Assembly (NCBI GenBank): GCA_910589655.1
Contig: CAJUTJ010000143.1
Coordinates: forward strand, 1 to 64,000
Length of the DNA stretch: 64,000 nucleotides
Direction: 5' to 3'
DNA from: an uncultured Acetatifactor sp.
GTDB taxonomy: Bacteria; Bacillota; Clostridia; Lachnospirales; Lachnospiraceae
The translations under genes and the position numbers were made by a program. The notes beneath the pieces were generated by a model. The model worked only from the letters and a program-made list of their open reading frames with translations. It was not told where the DNA came from and ran no database searches. Each line of letters begins with the position of its first letter. Position 1 is the stretch's first letter. This document shows positions 1 to 8,082 of this stretch, piece after piece.

Positions 1-3
1 CAT

Positions 4-268
4 TGGCGCAGAATGATTATTTCATATGCAAGGCGGAGGAATGAGGCGTAGCGGTGGCTACGTCGATTGACGACAACGAAGCAGATGAAAAATCAGACAA
101 GCCAAGGTGTCAGTTAATTAATATTCGTTGTACTAGTGTACTGTATCATTCATTTTCAGCTAAATGACGCAGAATAAATTTTCAGTCTGCAAGGCGGAGA
201 AGGGAAGCGATGTGGTGGCATCGTTGACCGACGACAACGCGGCATGTCTGGAAGGGTGAATGAAAATG
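4..268. repeat. Two related hairpin repeats
   Basis: Two copies of one repeat lie at about 4-95 and 163-268. They share CAAGGCGGAG, a GGTG-loop hairpin and GACGACAACG. The hairpin stem is CGTAGC/GCTACG in copy 1 and CGATG/CATCG in copy 2, so both sides of the stem changed together. Copy 2 ends in GGCATGTCTGGAAGGGTGAATG, which matches the end of the repeat upstream of the GH115 gene near 11865. No gene is evident in bases 1-408. Confidence 0.6.
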
Positions 269-408
269 TCAGAGTATATTTCTGTTCCGGGTACAGCGGC
301 CGCCTCTCTTTTTTGTGCAAGGATTGAGAGAAAAAATTTAAGGATAAGTCTTATAATTAAAGACAAATTTGTCTGCAAAGCACAATATGTGCGGATAGGA
401 GGTAGTTC

Positions 409-600
409 GTGGAATGGGTTGAGAGTTTAAACCAAAGCATGAATTATATTGAGGAACATTTGACAGGCGAAATTGACTATGAACAGTTTGGACGGATTGC
501 GATGCCTGCTGTTCCACCTATCACTATCAAAGGATGTTCCATGAACTTGTCTGCAGTTACTTTTTCTGACATAGGTTGCTGTGAACGAAGTGAGCAGTAA
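409..600 (+). pseudogene. AraC-family regulator remnant (frameshifted, truncated)
   Basis: A GTG start with a good AGGAGGT site opens a frame beginning MEWVESLNQSMNYIEEHL and continuing to GRIA. This is typical of the N-terminus of AraC-type regulators that carry a GyrI-like effector domain. At about 502-506 the reading frame breaks. The expected continuation CCSTYHYQRMF is readable in a second frame at 507-539. Homology stops there and the sequence runs into a dispersed-repeat tail (GGTTGCTGTGAACGAAGTGAGC at 576-597). Only the first HTH helices remain, so it cannot be functional. Recognition rests on memory of the family. Confidence 0.7.
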
Positions 601-732
601 TCCGTAATTGTATCAGATATCCCCCAAAGAAGATATCGCTTGACGAAAAAATCCGGATTGATTACAATAAACAAAGAAGTAAAACAACAAGGAAGAAGTA
701 AAACAAGGAAGAAATAAAACGGGAGATTACAT

Positions 733-3700
733 ATGGGAGTATATAAAAAACTTTTTATCGACGGATGGGAATTTTACAGGACGGATTTGTCCGCTTCCTT
801 TGAAGAGATCCGGGCGGCGGAAAACTGTTTTCAGCCGGTAGAGATACCCCATGATTGGCTGATTTATGATGTGAAGAACCTGTATCGGGACGGCTGCGGC
901 TGGTATAGGAAGAAGTTCGGGCTGTCCGAAAAAAGAGGGCCGGTTCTCCTGCGGTTCGAGGGGGTATACATGGATTCCACCGTCTACGTCAACGGGCGAA
1001 AGACGGCGGACTGGAAATACGGATACTCAACCTTTGACGTGGACATTACGGAAGCGGCGGAGGTAGGGGAAAATGAAATCATAGTTCAGGTTCGGTTTCA
1101 GGCTCCCAACAGCAGGTGGTATTCGGGAGCGGGAATCTACCGCAAGGTATGGATCAAGCTTTGCGACAAGGCGTATCTTCCCTTGGACGGCACCTATGTG
1201 TCCGTAAGGCCCTGCGCCGAAGGCAATACTACGGATTTTCTGCTGGAGGCGGAGACGGAGACGGCGGGCAAAACGAAGGATTGTTTCCTCAGGTACAGCC
1301 TGTGGAAGGATCGGGAAAAGCTGGAGGATCTGGCAGTCATTCCCTGTGGAGAGAGTTTACGCCGAAAGGTGGAGCGGCCTCTTTTATGGGACGTGGAGGA
1401 TCCTCAATGTTATGAACTGAAAGTGGAGCTTTGCGGGCAGTTCGAGACGGGAGAGGAAATCCTTTGGGATGATGACCGGATCACCATAGGCTTCCGCACC
1501 CTGTCCTTTCATCCGGAAAAGGGCTGTTTCCTAAACGGCAGACCGATTAAAATCCATGGAGTCTGTGAGCACCATGATCTGGGCTGTCTGGGAGCTGCTT
1601 TCCATCCGTCGGCTGTGGAACGGAAGCTGAAGATCCTGAAAGCCATGGGCGTGAATGCCGTCCGCACCAGCCATAACATGCAGGCGCCGGAATTTTTGGA
1701 GCTGGCTGACAGAATGGGATTTCTGGTGGATAATGAAGCCTTTGACATGTGGGAACGAACTAAGACGGCTTACGATTACGGCCGTTTTTTCAAGGAATGG
1801 GCACAAAAAGATGTGCGCAGCTGGGTGCGCCGTGACCGGAACCATCCCTGTCTCATGCTATGGTCTATCGGAAATGAGATCTACGATACCCATGTGGACG
1901 AACATGGGCAGGAGATTACCCGGCGATTGATTGATTTTGTGAGAAAATATGACCCTAAGGAAAACGCACCGATTACCATCGGCTCCAACTATATGGCATG
2001 GGAGAATGCCAGAAAATGCGCGGACATTGTGAAGTTCGCGGGCTATAATTATGGGGAAAAATATTATGAGGAACAGCACAAGGAACATCCCGACTGGATT
2101 ATGTACGGCAGTGAGACGGCATCCTTGGTACAGAGCCGGGGGATTTATCATTTTCCTTTAAGGCAGTCGGTGCTGGCGGATGAGGATGAGCAGTGCTCCG
2201 CCTTGGGCAATTCCACTACCAGCTGGGGAGCCAGAAGTCTGGAAAAGTGTATTATGGGCGACCGGGATGCGGAGTATATTTTCGGACAGTTTCTTTGGAG
2301 CGGTTTCGATTACATCGGAGAACCTACGCCCTATCACACGAAAAATTCTTACTTCGGCCAGATCGATACGGCGGGCTTTCCCAAAGATTCCTATTATGTA
2401 TTTCAGGCGGAGTGGACGGATTTCAGGAAAGCTCCCATGGTGCATTTGTTCCCTTATTGGGACTTTAATCCCGGCCAGCTGATTGACCTGCGGGCCTGCA
2501 CAAACGCTCCCTCGGTGGAACTGTTTGTCAACGGCGTTTCTTGGGGAAGGCAGGAAATTGACCATAAAAAAGGCGAAAAGCTGCTGGGAGACTGGAGGGT
2601 GCCCTATGAACCGGGAACCATTACGGCCGTAGCCTATGACGAGACGGGACGGGAGATTGCCAGAGACAGCCATAGCTCCTTCGGGGACAGCCGTGCTATC
2701 CGGCTGACCGCAGACAGGGAAGTGCTGTCGTCAGATAAGGACGAGCTATGTTTTCTCGCCATAGAGACGGTGGACGCTCAGGGAAACCTTGTGGAAAATG
2801 CCGCGGATTATGTAAAGGTGGAGATTGCCGGACCGGGCAGGCTGCTGGGGCTGGATAACGGTGACAGTACGGATTATGACCCATATAAGACCAATGTGCG
2901 AAAGCTGTTCTCCGGTAAGCTTCTGGCAGTGATCGGAGGCACAAACGAGACAGGGGATGTGACGGTGAGTGTGACAGGAGAAGGGTTGGAGTCCGGGGAA
3001 GTTACGCTGCATATAGAGGGGAAAATACAGGACGACCGGAATAACGGCGAACGGAATGCAAGGCTCCGGAAAGAGTGTGCCGAGTACGATTCCGTATGTC
3101 CCATGCATCCCGTCCGGAAGGTGGAGCTGCTGGCTGTGGAGGGTCAGCGGTTTACGAAGGAGAAGAGGGAGCTGACGGTGGAAGCGGCGGTATATCCTGC
3201 CGGAGCAGAGCCGGAATTAATCTGGAAGGCGGTCAACGAAAGCGGTATCGAAATCGGATATGCAAAGGTCAGCGTAATTTCCGATGAGGATCAGTCTGCC
3301 TCTCATTGCGTAGGCAGAAAAGTTCGGGTCACCGCCTGCGGCGACGGAGAGTTTTACATCCGCTGTATGGCTAAGGAAGGGGACAGAATTACGCGGATTT
3401 CCCAGCTGGAATTTCAGGCGGAGGGACTGGGGCAGGCTTTTCTGAACCCCTATGAACTGATTTCCGCGGGATTGTATACGGATTCCATCGGGGAGATCGG
3501 AAACGGAAACGAAAAGGGAATTGCCACCGCCAGAGACGGCGTCAGCGGCGTGGTATACAGCGGCATTGATTTCGGAGAGTTTGGTTCCGATGAGATTACG
3601 CTGCCGGTTTTTGCTCTGTCCGATGAAGAGTATCCCATTGAGATTTGGCTGGGAAAACCCTTTGAGCCTGAGAGCAGGCGGCTGGATACGGTGGTTTACC

Positions 3701-4215
3701 GGAAGCCCTCGATATGGAATACTTATCAGGAAGAGACCTACCGCCTGCCGGAGAGAATTAAAGGGGTTGCCGAACTGGGATTTGTAATGCACGCTAAGGT
3801 ACATCTGAAGGGTTTTCGGTTTACCAGACTGGAGAAGGCTTTTCAAAGATTATGGGCAGCGGATGCGGACAGCGTATACGGCGACAGCTTTGAGAGGGAC
3901 GGGAAGACGGTGCGGAACATAGGCAACAATGTGACGATTACCTATGAGAATATGGACTTCGGAGAAAGCGGGGCGGACAGTGTAGTGATCTGCGGACGCA
4001 CATCCTTGGAGAAAAATTCTATCCACATTCATTTTACGGATGCTTCCGGAGAGACGGTAAACCGGATTTTGGAATTTGCCGGGGAAGACGGCGGCGAGCG
4101 TGAGCAGCTCTTTCCCATTGAACCTCTCAGAGGATGCGGAAGGGTGGAATTAATCTTTTTGCCGGGAAGCTGCTTTGATCTGGTTTCGGCAGCGTTTCGG
4201 CGAGAGCACCCCTGA
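733..4215 (+). CDS. Glycoside hydrolase family 2, beta-galactosidase-like
   Basis: An 1160-residue GH2 enzyme. The N-terminal jelly-roll sugar-binding domain (about 1-150, with PHDW and WYRKKF) is followed by an immunoglobulin-like domain and a TIM barrel. The barrel carries WSIGNEI, with predicted acid/base E382, and MYGSETAS, with predicted nucleophile E461. FLWSGFDYIGEPTPY and the following DUF4982-like and Ig-like modules are typical of large Lachnospiraceae and Bacteroides beta-galactosidases. The long C-terminal half (about 700-1160) suggests extra carbohydrate-binding modules. No signal peptide is visible, so it probably acts in the cytoplasm on imported oligosaccharides. The start is set by GGGAG eight bases upstream. 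Substrate could be beta-galactoside, beta-glucuronide or another beta-glycoside. Confidence 0.88.
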   Translation: MGVYKKLFIDGWEFYRTDLSASFEEIRAAENCFQPVEIPHDWLIYDVKNLYRDGCGWYRKKFGLSEKRGPVLLRFEGVYMDSTVYVNGRKTADWKYGYSTFDVDITEAAEVGENEIIVQVRFQAPNSRWYSGAGIYRKVWIKLCDKAYLPLDGTYVSVRPCAEGNTTDFLLEAETETAGKTKDCFLRYSLWKDREKLEDLAVIPCGESLRRKVERPLLWDVEDPQCYELKVELCGQFETGEEILWDDDRITIGFRTLSFHPEKGCFLNGRPIKIHGVCEHHDLGCLGAAFHPSAVERKLKILKAMGVNAVRTSHNMQAPEFLELADRMGFLVDNEAFDMWERTKTAYDYGRFFKEWAQKDVRSWVRRDRNHPCLMLWSIGNEIYDTHVDEHGQEITRRLIDFVRKYDPKENAPITIGSNYMAWENARKCADIVKFAGYNYGEKYYEEQHKEHPDWIMYGSETASLVQSRGIYHFPLRQSVLADEDEQCSALGNSTTSWGARSLEKCIMGDRDAEYIFGQFLWSGFDYIGEPTPYHTKNSYFGQIDTAGFPKDSYYVFQAEWTDFRKAPMVHLFPYWDFNPGQLIDLRACTNAPSVELFVNGVSWGRQEIDHKKGEKLLGDWRVPYEPGTITAVAYDETGREIARDSHSSFGDSRAIRLTADREVLSSDKDELCFLAIETVDAQGNLVENAADYVKVEIAGPGRLLGLDNGDSTDYDPYKTNVRKLFSGKLLAVIGGTNETGDVTVSVTGEGLESGEVTLHIEGKIQDDRNNGERNARLRKECAEYDSVCPMHPVRKVELLAVEGQRFTKEKRELTVEAAVYPAGAEPELIWKAVNESGIEIGYAKVSVISDEDQSASHCVGRKVRVTACGDGEFYIRCMAKEGDRITRISQLEFQAEGLGQAFLNPYELISAGLYTDSIGEIGNGNEKGIATARDGVSGVVYSGIDFGEFGSDEITLPVFALSDEEYPIEIWLGKPFEPESRRLDTVVYRKPSIWNTYQEETYRLPERIKGVAELGFVMHAKVHLKGFRFTRLEKAFQRLWAADADSVYGDSFERDGKTVRNIGNNVTITYENMDFGESGADSVVICGRTSLEKNSIHIHFTDASGETVNRILEFAGEDGGEREQLFPIEPLRGCGRVELIFLPGSCFDLVSAAFRREHP

Positions 4216-4235
4216 GCGCTGTAAAATATGGCATT

Positions 4236-4282
4236 AAAAAATCAACGGTTTTGGGACTGCAGTCCTGAAAACGTTGATTTTA
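4236..4282. terminator. Strong terminator hairpin after the GH2 gene
   Basis: A nearly perfect inverted repeat (AATCAACGGTTTTGGGACT against AGTCCTGAAAACGTTGATT) is centred on CTGCAG, with A-rich and T-rich flanks. It could end both the GH2 transcript and, from the other strand, the AraC gene transcript. Confidence 0.75.
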
Positions 4283-4404
4283 TGTATTTCCGATATCAGA
4301 TAAACGGTACAATCAGGCAAATCTCCCCGTCTGTTTTCCTGATAGAACTACTTCCCAAGCCTCGCCGCCGCCCTTGTGCCTGCGTTTGTGGGGCAGCACT
4401 CTCA

Positions 4405-4510
4405 GAAAAATCAAAGACCCCGCAGCAAGCTGACGCGTATCAATCTTGCAACGCAGCAAAGCTGAATGTGTCCTCCGGACACATTAGAATTTGACCCTCG
4501 CGGCATTCGC
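4405..4510. repeat. Dispersed intergenic repeat, copy 1
   Basis: About 90 bases (CCCCGCAGCAAGC ... TGTGTCCTCCGGACACATT ... TTTGACCCTCGCGG) match, in reverse orientation, the block at 45370-45475. Both contain ATGTGTCC followed by GGAC and TTGACCCTCG. The rest of 4283-4656 holds no supported gene, and short ORFs there have no recognisable product. Confidence 0.55.
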
Positions 4511-4656
4511 CAAGCCGGCTTGCTGACTTTATGCTCGTGCAAGCACGGTACTTGGCTCATTGATCGCGGGAATAAACTGTGGAGTTTTAACGGATCTGAG
4601 CAGGTCAGCACATTAGTCCAAAGCGGCCTCGGCGGTCTTTTGAATGCACTGTCCTT

Positions 4657-5619
4657 TTATAAAAAAGGATGAATCTCCGCACTGAACAGGTTTCTGTATT
4701 CCGAGGGAGTGCAGCCCTTCACCTTCTTAAAAGTGCGGTTAAAGGTGGACAGGCTGGAAAAGCCTGACTGTAAGGCTACTTCCGTGATGGAGCTGCCGGG
4801 TTTCAGCAGTAATGTTTCCGCGGCCTTAATCCTGCGGAAACAGACATAATCATAAAAATTATAACCGGAGCACTGCTTAAACAGTCTGGAAAAGTGGAAC
4901 TTTGAAAAACCTGCCACATCTGCAACTTTCTCCAAAGTGATATCCTCCGCGTAATGCTCATCCAGATAATCCAGCACCGAATTGAATTTATCTATCAGAT
5001 CCTTCTGGCGTGTCTCGTTGACCGGATTCAATCCGGAGGACTCCTCCATGGAGATACGGTATCGGACATAATTTACAAAAAAGGCCAGAAGGTGGGAATA
5101 AATCATCATTTCCCGCAGGCTGTCATTGCTGAAATAGTCCCGGCAGAGCTGAGTAATGAGCGCCGCTTCTTCCTTATAAATGGGGCGGCAGGTGCTCTTG
5201 TTGATCAGGATGGGGTGGGACAGGAATGAGGTGAGATAGGAATATCCCCGGATTCCCGCCAGCAGGTTAAAATCGAACAGGTAAACCAGCCGTTTTCCTG
5301 TCTCCGGCGCAATCAGGTGATGCAGCTCGCCTCCGGGAATCATAAAGATATCCCCGGGATTCAGAGTGTAAGTCATCTGCCCCGTAATGACAGTGTATAT
5401 ATTTTCCAGAGGGATGATCATCTCAATGGCAGGATGCCAGTGCACACTGTATTCGGAAGGTTCATCGTTGAGCCAGAAGCGGACGGAAGACCCCGGGAGA
5501 TAGATTTCCGATTCGGAATCGCCGTCCAGTGTTCTGGAGAATTGGTTTTTTTCCTGCCAATTCTTATATGTATTAAGAAGTTCGTCGTCCAGATAAAACA
5601 AATTTTTCTCTTCCTGCAT
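4657..5619 (-). CDS. AraC-family transcriptional regulator with cupin sensor
   Basis: A 320-residue regulator. An N-terminal cupin-like sensor (about 45-150, with HWHPAIEMI and PGDIFMIPGGELHHL) precedes two C-terminal helix-turn-helix motifs (about 225-310, with VADVAGFSKFHFSRLFK and EVALQSGFSSLSTFNRTF), the usual AraC/XylS DNA-binding half. The start has an AAGGAGG site. It is divergent from the ABC transporter operon at 6142 and points towards the GH2 gene. By position it is the likely activator of the transporter and hydrolase genes, sensing an imported sugar; this is inference. Confidence 0.88.
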   Translation of the reverse strand: MQEEKNLFYLDDELLNTYKNWQEKNQFSRTLDGDSESEIYLPGSSVRFWLNDEPSEYSVHWHPAIEMIIPLENIYTVITGQMTYTLNPGDIFMIPGGELHHLIAPETGKRLVYLFDFNLLAGIRGYSYLTSFLSHPILINKSTCRPIYKEEAALITQLCRDYFSNDSLREMMIYSHLLAFFVNYVRYRISMEESSGLNPVNETRQKDLIDKFNSVLDYLDEHYAEDITLEKVADVAGFSKFHFSRLFKQCSGYNFYDYVCFRRIKAAETLLLKPGSSITEVALQSGFSSLSTFNRTFKKVKGCTPSEYRNLFSAEIHPFL

Positions 5620-5719
5620 AGAAGCGCCTCCTTCTGGTTCTTTTATTTCTCCCGAATAGAACGGATTCGCCAGCGCACTCTGCCGGGGTACGCTTTGCGA
5701 TTTTGAGAATCAGGAGAAT

Positions 5720-5986
5720 TCGTTGAAATCTATTGCTGGGGTAATAGCAATAGAGAAATGCTGATAATGTGCAATAATTGCTATTGCTTAACGGCTGCGA
5801 AAGTCAAATTGTATAATATGTAAGATAAAAACAGCATATTTAAAGGCAAAATACCTATATATAATAGTAACATACTATATGAAAAAAGGCAATATGATAA
5901 ATAACATAGCGTTTTTAGCCCAAAAACAGCAATATGCGAAAAGAGCTTAGCAATATTTGATAAGCAATAAGCGAGGAGCGTGATAT
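5720..5986. promoter_or_regulatory. Divergent control region with repeated GCAATA motifs
   Basis: The 522-base gap between the AraC gene and the permease operon is AT-rich and carries repeated AGCAATA/GCAATA words: TAGCAATAG at 5746, CAGCAATATG at 5928, TAGCAATATT at 5948 and AAGCAATAAG at 5962. There is also an inverted copy, TTGCTATTGC, near 5778. Spaced direct repeats beside an AraC gene suggest its operator. A related word, TAGCAATAAA, recurs at about 9929 before the SGNH esterase gene. Confidence 0.45.
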
Positions 5987-6141
5987 AATGAAATTATCGA
6001 ATATGAAACGAAAAAACAGTTCGGAACACATGTGCCCGGAAGAAAATTTCAACAGAGTCCTGCCGATGAAATTTTCTTCTCCGGCCAAGGGCACAGGAGT
6101 GAAGAAACGGAACTGGAATAAGGATGAGGAGGAATGGTTCT

Positions 6142-7089
6142 GTGAAAAGCAAAAAGCAAGTATTACCACGGCGGAAAACGGATTTCAAAGTTTACATGAA
6201 GCGATATTGGCAATTGTATGCATTGCTTGCACTGCCGCTTTTGTATCTGCTGATCTTTAAGTATATTCCCATGATATACATACAGATCGCATTTAAAAAG
6301 TACAGTATCGTAGAAAGCGTTTGGAAGCTTCCGCTGGCAAAAAATCATGGATTCGAGTACTTTATCAAAGCGTTTAAGAGCAAAGATTTTATATTGGCTT
6401 TGCGAAATACGGTGGGACTGAATCTGCTGGATTTAGTGATCGGATTTCCGGCGCCCATTATCTTTGCTTTAATCCTGAACGAACTTTGTTTCAAGCGTTT
6501 TAAGAAAGTCGTACAGACCATCGCTTATATGCCCCACTTCCTTTCATGGGTCATTATTTACGGATTGGCACTGCAGTTGTTTGCTCCTTCTACAGGATTT
6601 ATAAACATGATTCTCAATAATTTGGGAATGGAATCGGTTCCCTTCCTGAATGAATCCCGCCATTGGGTGGCGACTTATGCGGGATTGGGTGTATGGCAGA
6701 ATTTCGGCTGGGGCTCCATTGTATACCTTGCCGCCATCGCGGGAATCAGTCCCGAACTATATGAGGCGGCTTCCGTTGACGGAGCCGGACGATTTAAGAA
6801 GATGTGGCATATCACCTTACCGGGTATCAAGCCCACAATTGTGGTACTGCTGGTTATGAATCTGGGAAATATTTTGGGAAGCAACTTTGACCGTCCTTTT
6901 GCATTACAGAACAATTTGGTTATGGATGTGGCAAACGTTATATCCACCTACGTGTATAAGGTCGGTATCAAGGGATTGCAGTTCTCCCTTACTACGGCGG
7001 TAGGCTTGTTCCAGTCGGTGGTGGGTGTGTTCTTCCTGCTGATGGCTAACTGGATTGCAAGGAAACTCGGCGAACGCGGTATCTGGTAA
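6142..7089 (+). CDS. ABC transporter permease, LplB type
   Basis: A 315-residue inner-membrane permease of the carbohydrate-uptake (CUT1) class with six predicted membrane segments. The EAA loop (YEAASVDGAGRFKKMWHITLPG, about 207-227) contacts the ATPase. The GTG start at 6142 sits nine bases after AGGAGG; an upstream ATG at 6124 overlaps that site and is less likely. It is the first gene of a permease-permease-binding protein operon. The LplB-YtcP-LplA set resembles aldouronate importers found near xylan genes. No ATPase gene is present, as is usual when a shared MsmK-like ATPase serves several importers. Confidence 0.88.
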   Translation: MKSKKQVLPRRKTDFKVYMKRYWQLYALLALPLLYLLIFKYIPMIYIQIAFKKYSIVESVWKLPLAKNHGFEYFIKAFKSKDFILALRNTVGLNLLDLVIGFPAPIIFALILNELCFKRFKKVVQTIAYMPHFLSWVIIYGLALQLFAPSTGFINMILNNLGMESVPFLNESRHWVATYAGLGVWQNFGWGSIVYLAAIAGISPELYEAASVDGAGRFKKMWHITLPGIKPTIVVLLVMNLGNILGSNFDRPFALQNNLVMDVANVISTYVYKVGIKGLQFSLTTAVGLFQSVVGVFFLLMANWIARKLGERGIW

Positions 7090-7102
7090 GGAGGCATAAA
7101 TT

Positions 7103-7975
7103 ATGAAAATCAAATCAAAATCCGGTAAAATAGGTGATTGGGTATTTGTGGTAATTTGTCTGCTGGTGAGTGTGGTCTGCCTGCTCCCGATGATAAATCT
7201 GCTGGCAAGATCGCTGAGCTCCACGGATGCGCTGATCAGACATGAAGTATATCTTTGGCCTAAGGGATGGAATTTGGAAGCATACAGCACGGTGCTTTCG
7301 GATGTGAAATACATAAGATCATTTTTCTGGACCGTATTTTTGACGTTGGTATGTACATTGGTTTCTCTTACCATGACAACGCTCTGTGCGTACCCCTTAA
7401 TCTTCGGCAGTCTGAAAGGACGCTCGGCAATCAATATTTTTATTACGATTACCATGTTCTTTAACGCAGGTACCATTCCCAACTACCTGTTGATGAAGCC
7501 GCTGGGACTCTTGAATAATCCTTTGGTATTGATTATCCCCAGCTGTATGAGCGTCTACAATATGATTATTATGAGAAGCTTTTTCTACGGAATTCCCGAC
7601 AGCTTGAGGGAATCCGCGGAGATAGACGGGGCCAGCTTTTTTACGATTCTTGTAAAAATCTATGTGCCTTTGTCAAAGCCGGTTTTGGCTACGCTGGCTT
7701 TGTTCTATGCGGTAGGCCGCTGGAACGGATATTCGGACGCATTGATGTATATCAATGAGCCGAAGTTTTACCCTTTGCAGCTGCTTCTGTACAATATCCT
7801 GAACAATATTAATTCCGTGGAGGTGGCGACTCTGGAGGGCTTCTCCGCACCGGGGTTGACGGAATCCTTAAAAGCGGCCATCGTTATGTTCTCCACGGTG
7901 CCCATCCTCTGTATTTATCCTTGGCTGCAAAAGTACTTCATCCACGGCGTGACCCTCGGAGCGGTAAAAGAGTAG
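7103..7975 (+). CDS. ABC transporter permease, YtcP/LplC type
   Basis: A 290-residue membrane permease that pairs with the preceding one. The EAA loop (RESAEIDGASFFTILVKIYVPLSKP, about 170-193) and six hydrophobic segments are visible. Its ATG lies 13 bases after the previous stop, with an AAGGAGG site in the gap. The C-terminus KYFIHGVTLGAVKE is characteristic of this permease family. Together with the lipoprotein at 8083 it should import an oligosaccharide. Confidence 0.88.
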   Translation: MKIKSKSGKIGDWVFVVICLLVSVVCLLPMINLLARSLSSTDALIRHEVYLWPKGWNLEAYSTVLSDVKYIRSFFWTVFLTLVCTLVSLTMTTLCAYPLIFGSLKGRSAINIFITITMFFNAGTIPNYLLMKPLGLLNNPLVLIIPSCMSVYNMIIMRSFFYGIPDSLRESAEIDGASFFTILVKIYVPLSKPVLATLALFYAVGRWNGYSDALMYINEPKFYPLQLLLYNILNNINSVEVATLEGFSAPGLTESLKAAIVMFSTVPILCIYPWLQKYFIHGVTLGAVKE

Positions 7976-8082
7976 CCGGGAAAACAGAATTTTACAAAAA
8001 TTGAAACCGGAATAACCGGGCTGCCGGAAAGGCAGTCCGTTGATTCAAAATATCCATATCTATATTATAGGGAGGTAAAAAG

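Noticed and set aside
4228..4672. Short plus-strand ORFs after the GH2 gene
   Set aside because: They overlap the terminator and the dispersed repeat and have no family features.
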